From Rikenella microfusus (GTDB lineage Bacteria; Bacteroidota; Bacteroidia; Bacteroidales; VadinHA17): a stretch of DNA of 64,000 nt. The notes beneath the pieces were generated by a model, which was given only the letters and a program-made list of their open reading frames with translations, was not told the DNA's origin and did not search any database. Below, piece after piece: positions 13,929 through 23,527 of this stretch. The DNA is taken from the NCBI GenBank assembly GCA_022736275.1, contig DZBJ01000009.1:1-64000 (forward strand), given 5' to 3'. The translations under genes were made by a program, and so were the position numbers. How positions within the stretch are numbered: position 1 is the stretch's first letter; each line of letters opens with the position of its first letter.

Positions 13929-16733
13929 ATGAAAAAAGGATTGAAAATAGCCGGGACAGTGATTGCATCGTTGCTGCTGATGATCATCGCAGCGGGCATT
14001 TTAGTGCCGGTGATATTCAGGGATAAAATAAAGACAAAGGTTGAAACGGAGATCAACGGGATGGTCAATGCTAAGGTCTCATTCAGCGGCTATAAGCTGA
14101 GCTTCTTCAGGGCCTTTCCCAATGTCTCCTTCACGCTTAAAGAACTGAGCGTGACCGGGATTGATGACTTCGAAGGTGACACCCTTGCTGCAGTAAAATC
14201 ATTCTCATTGGTCTTTAACCTCATGAGTCTCTTTGGTGATGGCGGATATGAGATCAAGTCAATAACAGTTGACCGGCCGCTCGTCAATGCCATGGTACCG
14301 GATGACGGGAAGGCGAACTGGGACATTATGAAGGAATCAGCTGAGGAGATCGCGGATGAAACGCCGGATACCCTGCAGTCATCATCTCTGCAGGTTGTAC
14401 TTCACAAATTCAGCATCAATGAAGGGCGGATTTACTATTCCGACCGGCAGTCGGACAGGTCCGTTACTGTCAGGGACCTGGATTTCAACCTTTCAGGCAA
14501 CATGAGCGCCGTAAGTAGTGACCTTTCGATGGACCTGGCTGCAGGAGGCGTTGATTTCGTCATGGATAAGATACCATATCTGACCGACGCCATAATCGGT
14601 TTCCAGGCAGACATTGATGCCCTGCCTGACTCAATGAAGTTCACTCTCAGGGATAACCTTCTGAAGATAAACGATGTGGCCCTGAATTTCTCCGGTAAGG
14701 CAAGCCTGCCCGGTGACGATATAGCCCTGGACCTTGTCTTCAGCACACCTGAGACCTCTTTCAAAAGTCTGCTGTCGCTTGTTCCGGCCTTTTACATGAA
14801 AAGCTATGAAGAGCTGAAGGCCTCCGGAACATTTTCGCTCGAGGGGGCGGTTAAAGGGATTTACAGTTCTGCCGACAGCACGCTTCCGGATCTGACTGCA
14901 GGACTGAAGGTAATGGACGGCGTGATAAGCTATCCTGACCTTCCGGAGAAGATCACCGCCATCAATATTGACGGCAGGGTTCAGACTGACGGCAAGGAGA
15001 TGGACAACACCACCGTTGATGTCAGCCGCTTTCACTTCGAGCTGGCCGGTAATCCCTTTGATCTGACAATGAAACTGGCAACCCCGGTGAGTGACCCTTC
15101 CGTAGCGGCTACGGCAAAAGGACGCATCGACCTGGCAAAACTCCGGCAGGCGGTCCCGCTTGACAGCATCACCCTCGGCGGACTGATTGACGTCTCCCTG
15201 GACCTGGCTGGCAGGATGTCAATGCTGGAAAACAAAATGTACGATCAGTTCAGAGCCGTGGGAAACCTCACAATATCTGACATGTCTGTGACAATGACTG
15301 ATATGCCGGCGTTCATTATCAGCAGCGCCGCATTTGCCTTCAGTCCTGCCTTTGCAGAGATGACCGGTATGGCAGCTGCAATGGGAGAGAAGAGCGACTT
15401 CACTCTCTCCGGCAGGCTTGAGAATTATATCCCTTATCTCTTTTCCGACGGAACCATGAGAGGCAATCTTTCAATGAGGTCAAAGATGGTTGACCTCAAT
15501 GAGATATTTGATATTATCCCGTCAGATACACTGGATGCCGATACCGCCGCTATGGAAATCATCCTGATCCCGCGGAACATCGACTTTACCTTTGACGCAG
15601 CTGTTGAAAGGTTGACTTATGGCAAGCTCTCCGCCGATAACGTGAAAGGCAAAATAGTTGTCCGTGACGGTGTTGTCACTCTGAGCGAGACGGGTATGAA
15701 TGCACTCGGGGGATCGATGCTGGTGAATGCCTCCTACGACACGCGTGACACCCTCAGGCCACTGGTTGAGGCGAAAATGGCAATCAGCGCAGTCAACATC
15801 AAAGAGACCTTCAATACATTCAATACGGTTCGGCACCTTGTTCCGGCAGCAGCCGGACTCGGGGGAAATGTGACTGTAAAGATGGATTTCAGAAGTCACC
15901 TGAGCAGCAGCATGATGCCTCTGATTGGCACCATGTCAGGCAGCGGGGAGCTCTCTTCTGAATCGGTTCAGATACTGGAATCCAAATCTTTTGACATGAT
16001 TAAGAGTGTTCTGAAAATGGATCAGGCCTATACCAATATTGTTAAAGATATGAGGGCAACCTTCATTATCAATGACGGGAGGCTGTTTGTGAAACCATTC
16101 GATACCAGGCTTGGCAACATTAAATTGAACATAGCCGGGGACCAGGGGCTTGACAGGACGATCAATTACCTCATTAAAACGGAGATACCGAGTGCTGATC
16201 TCGGGGCTTCGGCAACGGCTCTCATGGGAGTTTTTTCCACTCAGCTTGCGGCACTGGGCCTGAATGTTGCACCGCCTGAGATCATCAAGGTTAATCTGAA
16301 GGTTGGAGGCACTTTCACTGACCCGGTAATTACGCCCATATTTGCCGGTAGCAGCGGCAGCAGCGGAGATGTAAGCCCTGTCAGTGCCGTAACCACCGCG
16401 GTGACGGAGCAGGTCACTGAAACGGTAAATGAAGCCGCCAGACAGCAGGCTGACAGGATTTTAAAGGAGGCAGAAGAGAAGGCTGACATGCTCCGGAAGG
16501 AGGCTGAAAAATCAGCCCGTCTCATTTGTGAGGAGGCTGACCTGCAGGGGAAGAAGCTGATAAAGGATGCTGAACCAAAAGGCACCATTGCAGTCATGAC
16601 CGCAAAAAAAGCAGCGGACCTGCTAAACAGGGAGGCCGACAAAAGAGCCACCCAGTTGGTAACGGAGGCCAATGCAAGGGCAGACAGCATACTTGCCGGA
16701 GCAAAGGTAAAAGCTGACGAGCTACTGAAATAG
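13929..16733 (+). CDS. AsmA family protein with C-terminal coiled coil
   Basis: A 934-residue AsmA-like protein. It has one N-terminal membrane segment (about residues 7-30), an AsmA domain (RxFPNVSFTLKELSVTG around residue 57), a long repetitive beta-rich middle, and an AsmA_2-like C-terminal domain around residues 640-800. AsmA-like proteins bridge the periplasm and are thought to move phospholipids to the outer membrane. The last ~120 residues are unusual: a charged alanine-rich helix with repeats such as QADRILKEAEEKADMLRKEA, like the stalk of ATP synthase subunit b. It stands alone, divergent from the DUF134 gene. Confidence 0.85.
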   Translation: MKKGLKIAGTVIASLLLMIIAAGILVPVIFRDKIKTKVETEINGMVNAKVSFSGYKLSFFRAFPNVSFTLKELSVTGIDDFEGDTLAAVKSFSLVFNLMSLFGDGGYEIKSITVDRPLVNAMVPDDGKANWDIMKESAEEIADETPDTLQSSSLQVVLHKFSINEGRIYYSDRQSDRSVTVRDLDFNLSGNMSAVSSDLSMDLAAGGVDFVMDKIPYLTDAIIGFQADIDALPDSMKFTLRDNLLKINDVALNFSGKASLPGDDIALDLVFSTPETSFKSLLSLVPAFYMKSYEELKASGTFSLEGAVKGIYSSADSTLPDLTAGLKVMDGVISYPDLPEKITAINIDGRVQTDGKEMDNTTVDVSRFHFELAGNPFDLTMKLATPVSDPSVAATAKGRIDLAKLRQAVPLDSITLGGLIDVSLDLAGRMSMLENKMYDQFRAVGNLTISDMSVTMTDMPAFIISSAAFAFSPAFAEMTGMAAAMGEKSDFTLSGRLENYIPYLFSDGTMRGNLSMRSKMVDLNEIFDIIPSDTLDADTAAMEIILIPRNIDFTFDAAVERLTYGKLSADNVKGKIVVRDGVVTLSETGMNALGGSMLVNASYDTRDTLRPLVEAKMAISAVNIKETFNTFNTVRHLVPAAAGLGGNVTVKMDFRSHLSSSMMPLIGTMSGSGELSSESVQILESKSFDMIKSVLKMDQAYTNIVKDMRATFIINDGRLFVKPFDTRLGNIKLNIAGDQGLDRTINYLIKTEIPSADLGASATALMGVFSTQLAALGLNVAPPEIIKVNLKVGGTFTDPVITPIFAGSSGSSGDVSPVSAVTTAVTEQVTETVNEAARQQADRILKEAEEKADMLRKEAEKSARLICEEADLQGKKLIKDAEPKGTIAVMTAKKAADLLNREADKRATQLVTEANARADSILAGAKVKADELLK

Positions 16734-16812
16734 CGCCGAACCCGCAATAATAATTCCGGAAATAGACTCTGTACGGTCTCTTTATTCTGTTGATAAATTG
16801 CCAGGCAGGAAT

Positions 16813-16836
16813 AAAAAAAGCCACTTCGCAGTGGCT
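16813..16836 (-). terminator. Intrinsic terminator of rplS
   Basis: AGCCACT and AGTGGCT form a 7-bp stem with a four-base loop (16819-16836). On the minus strand it is followed by seven T residues (complement of 16813-16819), right after the rplS stop codon. Confidence 0.88.
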
Positions 16837-16857
16837 CTTAATATGTTTTTACAATGG

Positions 16858-17208
16858 CTAGAATATCTTCTCCCTGATGCGTGCCTTCTTGCCGGTGAGG
16901 TTCCTGAGGTAAAAGATGCGCGCCCTGCGTACTTTCCCGTATTTGTTTATCTCGATCTTGTCAATAAAGGGTGAAACTACCGGGAAAATTCTCTCCACAC
17001 CAATGTTTCCGGACATCTTTCGGACGGTGAAGGTAGCTGTCATGCCCTTTCCTCCTGATCTCTGAATGACCACTCCCCGATACTGCTGTATCCTCTCCTT
17101 GTTACCTTCCTTGATTTTATAGTGTACCGTAACGGTGTCCCCGGCTTTGAATTTCGGGAACTCACTGCTGGCAGCATATTCCTTTTCAACTACTTTCATT
17201 AAGTCCAT
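16858..17208 (-). CDS. rplS: 50S ribosomal protein L19
   Basis: A 116-residue L19, a 50S protein near the 30S interface. [40 protein letters not shown] and RRARIFYLR are all conserved family stretches, and the length is normal. It is a single-gene unit here with its own promoter (17253-17285) and terminator (16813-16836), without the usual trmD/rimM neighbours, which is common in Bacteroidota. Confidence 0.97.
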   Translation of the reverse strand: MDLMKVVEKEYAASSEFPKFKAGDTVTVHYKIKEGNKERIQQYRGVVIQRSGGKGMTATFTVRKMSGNIGVERIFPVVSPFIDKIEINKYGKVRRARIFYLRNLTGKKARIREKIF

Positions 17209-17252
17209 TGCGCAAATAAATTATATGATCTCTACTCTTTTAAAACAGGTCG

Positions 17253-17285
17253 CAAAGGTACAAATAATTTTTTATTATCTGCAAA
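17253..17285 (-). promoter_or_regulatory. Housekeeping promoter of rplS
   Basis: On the minus strand, TTTG (complement of 17282-17285) and TACCTTTG (complement of 17253-17260) are separated by 21 bases, matching the Bacteroidetes -33 TTTG / -7 TAnnTTTG promoter. The -7 box is about 45 bases upstream of the rplS start codon. Confidence 0.75.
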
Positions 17286-17310
17286 TTAATTATTGCAACT
17301 TCAGTACAGA

Positions 17311-19026
17311 TCAGTGACCTGCGCCGGCCGGTACCTTCAGTTTCTCTCCGGCGTCGAGGACTATTCTCATCAGCCATTCCTGGGGATAACCGGGCTGTTT
17401 TACCTCGGGAGTGATGTACTTATAGCCTTCAGGCAGGGCTCTGCGGGTCTTGATATTGCCATCCATATATTTGGTAAAGAGGTGTTTGTAAAGCTCTCTC
17501 CACTCTTTGACCGTATTGTCTCCCGCATTGACCGAGTAGCTTGTGATGAGATCGGATCCCTTTTTTGCTGAGCCTTTGGCAGTGCTCCTGAATAGCTCGG
17601 CCGCTTTGGCATCTATCTCCGCAGTCTCCTTCATGTATTTCTGCTCGAGTTCATTCTGTTTGGCCTGCAGGTCAGGTGTCATGACGCTGGCTCGGCTGTA
17701 AACGAAGTTGGTGACCTCATTGAAGACCCAGAAGGCTGCATCGGCGCTGTAGGTCATAATGTCGCCGTTTCCCACGGCAAATGACTGAGGCACGGAAGTG
17801 ATGCCGCAGTACATCGGAGTATACACTGTATAGTAGGTATCATCAACCCCGAACCATATGATTCCGCCTACCGGGTCAGGGAGCCAACTGCGTGACTGGG
17901 TTACGAAAGAGAAGCCGGTCTGCTGGGTTGCAATGGCTCTCTCATGGAGGTATGTCTGACCGTCAACCTTCCAGCTCATTGGCCTCCATCTGACGGTGCT
18001 GAGGTACGGACCTGCTCCTACATCCTTTGTCATGTCCATGGGTGTATTCTGGTAATAGTCCCTCATCAGTCCCATTACATCATCCAGGCCGAGTTTTTTG
18101 TCAGGCTTGATCCATAGAGGCATCCTGTTGTGCAGGTCATAGCCCATGGCATAATTAAGATAGTCACCCATGGTGCTGTTGACCTTGTTGAATCCTGACC
18201 ATACGCGAGCCTCGCAGAAGCGTGCAGCGCTGAAGTCAACAGGTGCATAGACGTCACTGAAGCTGAACTCTGCGTCTGCACCGTCATACCATCCGAAGCC
18301 GCGTGCGACATCCACCACGTCAGCGGCATATACGGTCTCGACTGCAGGGTTGAAAACCTTGTCAATCTCGGCTGAGGTGATTGAAGTAGTGCCGTTTGCC
18401 ACAGGGAAGGTGGTTATTCTTGCCTGGTTTGCATGACCTGAGATGTAACCGTCAGGAATCATGCGGGCAACAAATGACAATCCCTTCTTTCCGGGGCCCT
18501 TGCCAATCAGTTCCATTATCCACACCTCGTTGGGATCTGAAATTGAAAATGACTCCCCGGAGCTGCAGTACCCGTATTTTTCAGTCAGGGTTACCATGTT
18601 GTAAATTGCTTCGCGGGCGTTCTTTGAACGCTGCAGGGCAATATAGATGAGGCTGCCGTAGTCGATTATACCGTCAGGGTTATGCAGCTCGCCGCGCCCT
18701 CCGTAGGTTGTCTCTCCTATGGCCACCTGATACTGGTTGATGTTGCCTACGACGGAGAAGGTGACGGGTGACTGTTCTATTGAGCCAAGGAATTTGCCCG
18801 CATCCCATTCGTATACATCAACCATTGTTCCCGGCTTATATTTCATTGCAGGCCAGTAGTAGAGTTCACCGTAAAGTACGTGTGAGTCGGCCGAATAGGT
18901 GATCATTGTGGAGCCGTCTTTGCTGGCTCCCTTGGTTACGAGGAAGTTAGTGCATGCCATACTTTTCTCTGAAACAAGAAAGATTGAGAGGAGCAGGGTC
19001 AGCATCAGTGCGTTGATCCTTTTCAT
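17311..19026 (-). CDS. C69 family dipeptidase (secreted)
   Basis: A 571-residue peptidase of family C69, N-terminal-nucleophile enzymes that act on dipeptides and short peptides. A signal peptide ends just before C25 (SMACTNFLVTKGAS). Cys25 becomes the N-terminal nucleophile after processing, as in PepD-type enzymes. Family stretches include DGSTMITYSADSH, INQYQVAIGETTYGGR and REAIYNM. The length is close to that of Bacteroidota C69 proteins. It is a single-gene unit between rplS and cutC. Periplasmic or outer-membrane location is expected. Confidence 0.9.
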   Translation of the reverse strand: MKRINALMLTLLLSIFLVSEKSMACTNFLVTKGASKDGSTMITYSADSHVLYGELYYWPAMKYKPGTMVDVYEWDAGKFLGSIEQSPVTFSVVGNINQYQVAIGETTYGGRGELHNPDGIIDYGSLIYIALQRSKNAREAIYNMVTLTEKYGYCSSGESFSISDPNEVWIMELIGKGPGKKGLSFVARMIPDGYISGHANQARITTFPVANGTTSITSAEIDKVFNPAVETVYAADVVDVARGFGWYDGADAEFSFSDVYAPVDFSAARFCEARVWSGFNKVNSTMGDYLNYAMGYDLHNRMPLWIKPDKKLGLDDVMGLMRDYYQNTPMDMTKDVGAGPYLSTVRWRPMSWKVDGQTYLHERAIATQQTGFSFVTQSRSWLPDPVGGIIWFGVDDTYYTVYTPMYCGITSVPQSFAVGNGDIMTYSADAAFWVFNEVTNFVYSRASVMTPDLQAKQNELEQKYMKETAEIDAKAAELFRSTAKGSAKKGSDLITSYSVNAGDNTVKEWRELYKHLFTKYMDGNIKTRRALPEGYKYITPEVKQPGYPQEWLMRIVLDAGEKLKVPAGAGH

Positions 19027-19124
19027 ACCTGTCGAATTATTTTAAGTTTATGAATATTAAACAATTATATGGTCCCGTACTATCACTTTCACTACGGAAC
19101 AGGTTCCAAAAATAACATCTTTAA

Positions 19125-19877
19125 TTAAAATACAATACCCCTTAAAATCATAATTATTGCCCTGATGCGTTCGGCATCGGCGCTTTTGATGATGTATTCC
19201 GACTGAAGGCGTGGGTCGCCCATGTGGATGCCTTTTCTGCGGAAGGTCATCATGCTATCTCTCTGCCGGCGGCCTGAGAGATGATATTCCCTTGCGGCGG
19301 TGGTTCCTGCCAGGAGAGCAATGTTATACTCATCGATGCCACCCCCGGGCATAATTTCTATCCTGCCTTTTGCTTCGGTCACCAGGGTACGTATAAGTCC
19401 GGCTCCATCGATGGCTGTCTTTGCCTGGCCGGAGGTCAGTATTCGTGCCGCGCCGGCTGAGATTATATCTTCAAGAGCTTTTTTCGGATCGCGGCACATA
19501 TCAAATGCCCTGTGGAAGGTTACGCTCATCGGAGCCGCATATTCATTAAGCAAGGCAGTGCGCTCCACGTCTACCGTTCCGTCACTGTTGAGCATGCCTA
19601 TTACGATGCCGTCGGCGCCATGCTCTCCGGCCGTCTCGATATCTCGCCTCATTACGCTGAAATCGTTGTCGGTGTACAGGAAATCGCCACCCCTCGGCCT
19701 TACAAGCATATTCACCTTTATACCGATATTACGCCGCACCGACTCAATCAGGCCGGCGCTTGGTGTCACTCCGCCTTCGGAAAGGGCTGAGCAGAGTTCA
19801 ATCCTGTCTGCTCCGGCGGCTTCGGCAACAATGGCAGACTCAACAGAGTCAACGCATATTTCAACAAGAAACGACAA
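19125..19877 (-). CDS. cutC: CutC family protein
   Basis: A 250-residue TIM-barrel protein of the CutC family, originally linked to copper homeostasis; the biochemical role is still unclear. Conserved stretches are EICVDSVESAIVAEAAGADRIELC, LVRPRGGDF, GADGIVIGML, TFHRAFDMC and MPGGGI. Length is normal for the family. It is divergent from the nucleotidyltransferase gene at 19948 and has no metal-handling neighbours. Confidence 0.93.
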   Translation of the reverse strand: MSFLVEICVDSVESAIVAEAAGADRIELCSALSEGGVTPSAGLIESVRRNIGIKVNMLVRPRGGDFLYTDNDFSVMRRDIETAGEHGADGIVIGMLNSDGTVDVERTALLNEYAAPMSVTFHRAFDMCRDPKKALEDIISAGAARILTSGQAKTAIDGAGLIRTLVTEAKGRIEIMPGGGIDEYNIALLAGTTAAREYHLSGRRQRDSMMTFRRKGIHMGDPRLQSEYIIKSADAERIRAIIMILRGIVF

Positions 19878-19947
19878 ATCTTTATTTCGAGGCTTTGAAA
19901 GTACATAATATTTAGGTATAATTGTGTGATCTAAAACATTAATTCAT

Positions 19948-20847
19948 ATGCAACCTACATTATTGGTACTGGCTGCCGGGATGGGCAGCAGGTATGGCGG
20001 CAACAAGCAGCTTGATCAGGTCGGACCTTCGGGAGAAACAATCATTGACTATTCAATTTATGACGCAAAGAGAGCCGGATTTGGCAAGGTTGTCTTTGTG
20101 ATAAGGCGTGATATTGAGGAGCAGTTCAAGGAGACTTTTATTAAAAGACTCAAGGATGTGATTGAGATTGATTATGTCTTCCAGGAGATGGGCAACCTGC
20201 CTGAAGGATTTAAGGTGCCTGAGGAGCGCCAGAAGCCATGGGGGACCAGCCATGCAATCCTGGTGACTGAACCGAAGATACATGAACCGTTCGGCGTGAT
20301 AAACGCAGATGATTATTATGGTGTTGACTCATTCAAGGTGCTCTACGATTTTCTGACCAGGGACAAGGATGACACCAATTTCTGCATTGTCGGTTACAGG
20401 CTGGGGAACACTCTCTCTGATCACGGGCATGTCAATCGTGGTATCTGCAAGGTAAGCAATGACGGCTTCCTTGTGAACATTGTTGAGACTCGTGGGATAG
20501 AGAAGAGGCCTGACGGCGTTTTTGCCCCTGACGCGGAAGGGGAAATCAATCAGTACACCGGTGAGGAGATTGTATCAATGAACCTCTTCGGTTTCAAGCC
20601 CACCTGCTATAAATACCTGAACTTGGAATTCAGTAATTTCCTGAGGGAGAGGATTACTGATCCGAAGGCCGAACTTGACATCCCAACATCACTTGATAAA
20701 TTTGTCAAGAAGGGCGAGATCACCATTCAGATACTCCGGAGCAGCAGCCGCTGGTTTGGCGTCACCTACAGGGAGGACAAACCGTTTGTGGTTGAGAGCA
20801 TCAGAAAGATGGTTGATGCCGGGGTCTATCCTGAAAAATTGTTCTGA
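19948..20847 (+). CDS. Nucleotidyltransferase (sugar-1-phosphate NTP transferase family)
   Basis: A 299-residue NTP-transferase-fold protein. The N-terminal LAAGMGSRYGGNKQLDQVGP is the nucleotide-binding signature (GxGxR...K). GVINADDYYG holds the metal-binding Asp, and FNxFGFK-like SMNLFGFKPT is typical of this Bacteroidota subgroup. It probably activates a sugar-1-phosphate, but the sugar is not readable from sequence. It is a single-gene unit, divergent from cutC and convergent with the M23 peptidase gene. Confidence 0.85.
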   Translation: MQPTLLVLAAGMGSRYGGNKQLDQVGPSGETIIDYSIYDAKRAGFGKVVFVIRRDIEEQFKETFIKRLKDVIEIDYVFQEMGNLPEGFKVPEERQKPWGTSHAILVTEPKIHEPFGVINADDYYGVDSFKVLYDFLTRDKDDTNFCIVGYRLGNTLSDHGHVNRGICKVSNDGFLVNIVETRGIEKRPDGVFAPDAEGEINQYTGEEIVSMNLFGFKPTCYKYLNLEFSNFLRERITDPKAELDIPTSLDKFVKKGEITIQILRSSSRWFGVTYREDKPFVVESIRKMVDAGVYPEKLF

Positions 20848-20856
20848 GAACCCTCA

Positions 20857-22572
20857 TTACCATCTGAATTCACTCTTCAGCACTGATCTGTTGCCCCGGT
20901 CATCTGTTACCGTGAGCTCCATCAGGTGAAGGGTGTTTTCGTCTATATATTGCTTATCAGGCTTGTAAATGAGCAGGTTGTTTTTGGCATCATACTCTGC
21001 CAGGGCCCAATCGCCGTCAATCAGCGTCTCATAACTCCTTATGCCGGAGAAGGCGTCCGTAATGGTTACCGTGAACGATTGCCTGCCGGTCAGGTTCGCA
21101 CCCGGAGCAAAGGATGGCCTTATGACCGGTGGCACGGTATCAATGGTTATGGTATAGTCTCCCAGCCTGTTAACGTCACCACTGACAAAGCCATACTTGA
21201 AGTCACCTCCTGAGTAAGAAACAACACCTTTGCTGCTTACCTGCGCGAGGCACATTTTGGATTCCCTGCCGGCAGGTATCGTGTCAGGCCTGATGGAGAG
21301 CCTGAACCTCTCATGTACAGCCACTGTCTCATTATGTACCGAATGAATGGGTGCAAGAAATGTTCGCGTATGGTTCCTCACTTTATAATCGAAGAAAAGG
21401 GTGTCGTATAAAACTCCTGAGGGAAAGTTAATCCTGATGCCGTCAGCGGTGAAATCCGATGCCTTGCCATAGGGCAGTATCTTGCTGCAAATGACCTCTG
21501 CGGGAGGAATGGGAGGTTTGGATACCGATTTTATTTTGAAGGATATCCATGACTTGTTTTCGCGGTTGTCTGTAACCATGATTTTGATATCATGCACCTC
21601 GTCATCGCTGAACCTCAGAACACCGCGCCTGATATGTCCGTCATACATCGAGAGCCTGTTACCGGGCTGAATAAAGAGCCTGTGAATATACTCATTGCCG
21701 GTCGCCTTTGCAGCATAGTCAATGTGGCTGTTTATATATCTCGACTCACTGAAAGCAAAACGGTCGGCAGTGAAGCCGTAGACCTTCAGTCCGTCTACCT
21801 GCAGCTCAAGAGTATATATTCCGCAACGGTTGGTGCTGTTGTCAAAGTTGTCCCAGCATTTTATGCCTATGCCTGTCTCGCCGTAAACGACCGGGATATC
21901 TCCCTCAGCTACCCCGTAGGATCCGTTAAGAGGTACGGCCCTGAGGGTTCTGCTGCTTCTGCTGCTGTTCACTGATGAGTTTCCCGAGAGAGGGTAGAGG
22001 ATCACCTTGTCTATCACCGGCCTGATCCGGTCACTTACACCCAGGTCGAACATCAGGGGATTGACCGGGTCTTCGCTCGACGATTCCCGTATCTCAAGAT
22101 GGAGGTGAGGACCTGACGACGCTCCGGAATTGCCTGACCACGCTATCACCTCGCCGCGGGCAACAGGGAACTGATCACGCTGCGGAAAGAGAGAGACAGT
22201 GAAGTTTTTCAGTTCATACTGCCGCTTCCTGACGAACTCCTCAATGTCAGGCCGGAAGCTTTTAAGGTGTCCATAAACTGAGGAATATCCGTTGGGATGC
22301 CTGACATAAAGAGCTCTTCCGAATCCCGCCGGACTGACACCTATTCTGTAGATATATCCCTCGTCAATGGCAAGCACGTCCTTGCCGGTAGCACCGCCCG
22401 TCTTGTAATCGAGGCCGGAGTGAAAGTGATCACTCCTGAGCTCTGCGAAGCTGGCAGAAAGTGAAGGCTGATCACGAAGCGGCGAGATGAACAGCTCCTT
22501 GTCCGGGATCTGTGAACTAATATTGGCTGCAAATGTTATTGCGGCAAAAAAGAGTATAGTTTTTTTATTCAT
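20857..22572 (-). CDS. M23 family metallopeptidase
   Basis: A 571-residue secreted M23 (LytM-type) peptidase, which cleaves peptidoglycan cross-bridges or regulates amidases. A signal peptide covers about residues 1-20. The M23 domain comes early: H51-x3-D55 (HSGLDY) and SSGPHLHLEI supply the zinc ligands and catalytic His. About 370 residues of beta-rich, Ig-like sequence follow, including a Big-type stretch near the end (TDAFSGIRSYETLIDG). It has a promoter at 22589-22619, divergent from the cell-division genes. Confidence 0.9.
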   Translation of the reverse strand: MNKKTILFFAAITFAANISSQIPDKELFISPLRDQPSLSASFAELRSDHFHSGLDYKTGGATGKDVLAIDEGYIYRIGVSPAGFGRALYVRHPNGYSSVYGHLKSFRPDIEEFVRKRQYELKNFTVSLFPQRDQFPVARGEVIAWSGNSGASSGPHLHLEIRESSSEDPVNPLMFDLGVSDRIRPVIDKVILYPLSGNSSVNSSRSSRTLRAVPLNGSYGVAEGDIPVVYGETGIGIKCWDNFDNSTNRCGIYTLELQVDGLKVYGFTADRFAFSESRYINSHIDYAAKATGNEYIHRLFIQPGNRLSMYDGHIRRGVLRFSDDEVHDIKIMVTDNRENKSWISFKIKSVSKPPIPPAEVICSKILPYGKASDFTADGIRINFPSGVLYDTLFFDYKVRNHTRTFLAPIHSVHNETVAVHERFRLSIRPDTIPAGRESKMCLAQVSSKGVVSYSGGDFKYGFVSGDVNRLGDYTITIDTVPPVIRPSFAPGANLTGRQSFTVTITDAFSGIRSYETLIDGDWALAEYDAKNNLLIYKPDKQYIDENTLHLMELTVTDDRGNRSVLKSEFRW

Positions 22573-22588
22573 GACTTCATCAGATGTG

Positions 22589-22619
22589 CAAAACTAAAGT
22601 TCTGCCCTTAAAGCGCAAA
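22589..22619 (-). promoter_or_regulatory. Promoter of the M23 peptidase gene
   Basis: On the minus strand TTTG (complement of 22616-22619) and TAGTTTTG (complement of 22589-22596) are spaced by 19 bases, the Bacteroidetes housekeeping pattern. The -7 box lies 16 bases before the start codon. Confidence 0.7.
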
Positions 22620-22635
22620 CTTAATGAGATCTTTT

Positions 22636-22666
22636 TTTGAAAACCGCAAAAGAAATGTTACTTTTG
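22636..22666 (+). promoter_or_regulatory. Promoter of the zapB-like/zapA genes
   Basis: TTTG (22636-22639) and TACTTTTG (22659-22666) are separated by 19 bases, matching TTTG / TAnnTTTG. The start codon at 22684 lies 17 bases further on. It is back to back with the M23 peptidase promoter. Confidence 0.72.
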
Positions 22667-22683
22667 CAGTATAGTTGACAGGC

Positions 22684-22977
22684 ATGAATGCAAAGGGATA
22701 TGAGGAGTATCTTTTGCTCAGAAGATCAGTTGAAGCCCTGGTTTCAGAGCATGAAAAACTGGTTGAGCTGTCGGCTGGTTTAAGAAATGAACTGTCAGCA
22801 GTCAAACGGCAGCTGGCAGAAAAAAATGAAGAAGTAAAGGAGCTTCAGGCAAGATACGAAAGAGCTAAGTTCTCAGGTACAATCCTGGGTGTCGGGGAAG
22901 ATGCTGTTGCAGCAAGGAGGAGAGTGAGTGAACTTGTGCGGGAGATAGATAAATGTATTGCTCTTTTAGACAGATAA
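22684..22977 (+). CDS. Coiled-coil protein upstream of zapA (ZapB-like)
   Basis: A 97-residue protein predicted to be almost entirely coiled coil, with heptad-like LVELSAGLRNELSAVKRQLA. I chose the ATG at 22684; a TTG three codons upstream (22675) is less likely. A similar small coiled-coil gene precedes zapA in many Bacteroidota, and it may act as a ZapB-like partner that cross-links ZapA at the Z-ring. The sequence itself is too generic to prove that. It is ten bases upstream of zapA and shares its promoter. Confidence 0.72.
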   Translation: MNAKGYEEYLLLRRSVEALVSEHEKLVELSAGLRNELSAVKRQLAEKNEEVKELQARYERAKFSGTILGVGEDAVAARRRVSELVREIDKCIALLDR

Positions 22978-22987
22978 TTATATAACA

Positions 22988-23278
22988 ATGGATGATAAGC
23001 TATCGATCAGGGTCAATGTGGCCGACAGGTATTATCCGTTGAAGGTGGAAAGTGACAACGAAGAACGTATCCGGAAAGCAGCCCGCTTGATCAACGAAAA
23101 GGTGCTTCAGTACAAGCAGCGCTATGTTGACAAGGATATACAGGATTTTTTGGCGATGGCTGCCCTCCAGTACGTTATCAGGCTCATTGAAATTGAGGAG
23201 AAGGAGGTAGATTCATCGCTGGAGGAAGGGCTGAAGGAGCTGACCGGAATGATCAACCACTGTCTGTCTGAAAAGTAG
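22988..23278 (+). CDS. zapA: Cell division protein ZapA
   Basis: A 96-residue ZapA, which bundles FtsZ filaments at the division site. The N-terminal SIRVNVADRYYPLKVESDNEE is the FtsZ-binding beta domain with the typical YPLKV; the C-terminal half is the dimerising helix (DIQDFLAMAALQYVIRLIE). Length is normal. The order zapA - 6S RNA - rny is conserved in Bacteroidota and supports the call. Confidence 0.92.
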   Translation: MDDKLSIRVNVADRYYPLKVESDNEERIRKAARLINEKVLQYKQRYVDKDIQDFLAMAALQYVIRLIEIEEKEVDSSLEEGLKELTGMINHCLSEK

Positions 23279-23289
23279 ATACGCGTTCT

Positions 23290-23480
23290 TTTAAATAGCA
23301 GGATATTGCCCGCATTGTTTCTCTATTCATTTTGGAAACTCAACAATTTGTACTTTGGAGTTGGTTTTGGATTGCCAAGGACAGGCCTCGGCCCGGTTCG
23401 CCGGGATTGCGCTCAGGCGTGACAGTGGAAGTTCAAAGTAAGACGGCCGCTCTAACCATGTAGATATGGGGTTTTTTAAA
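23290..23480 (+). ncRNA. ssrS: Probable 6S RNA
   Basis: The 249-base gap between zapA and rny has no convincing ORF, and this is where 6S RNA is found in many bacteria. It contains a strong hairpin, CCCGG-TTCG-CCGGG (about 23394-23407), flanked by GCCT/AGGC. A longer-range ACTTTG/CAAAGT pairing would enclose a central bulge. A T6 run after ATATGGGG near 23475 could be its terminator. 6S RNA binds the housekeeping RNA polymerase and damps transcription. The boundaries are approximate and the call rests mostly on synteny and fold. Confidence 0.58.
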
Positions 23481-23527
23481 AGTTGGAGGAACTTTGCGGG
23501 TTTTTTTTAATACATATTTATAAAACC

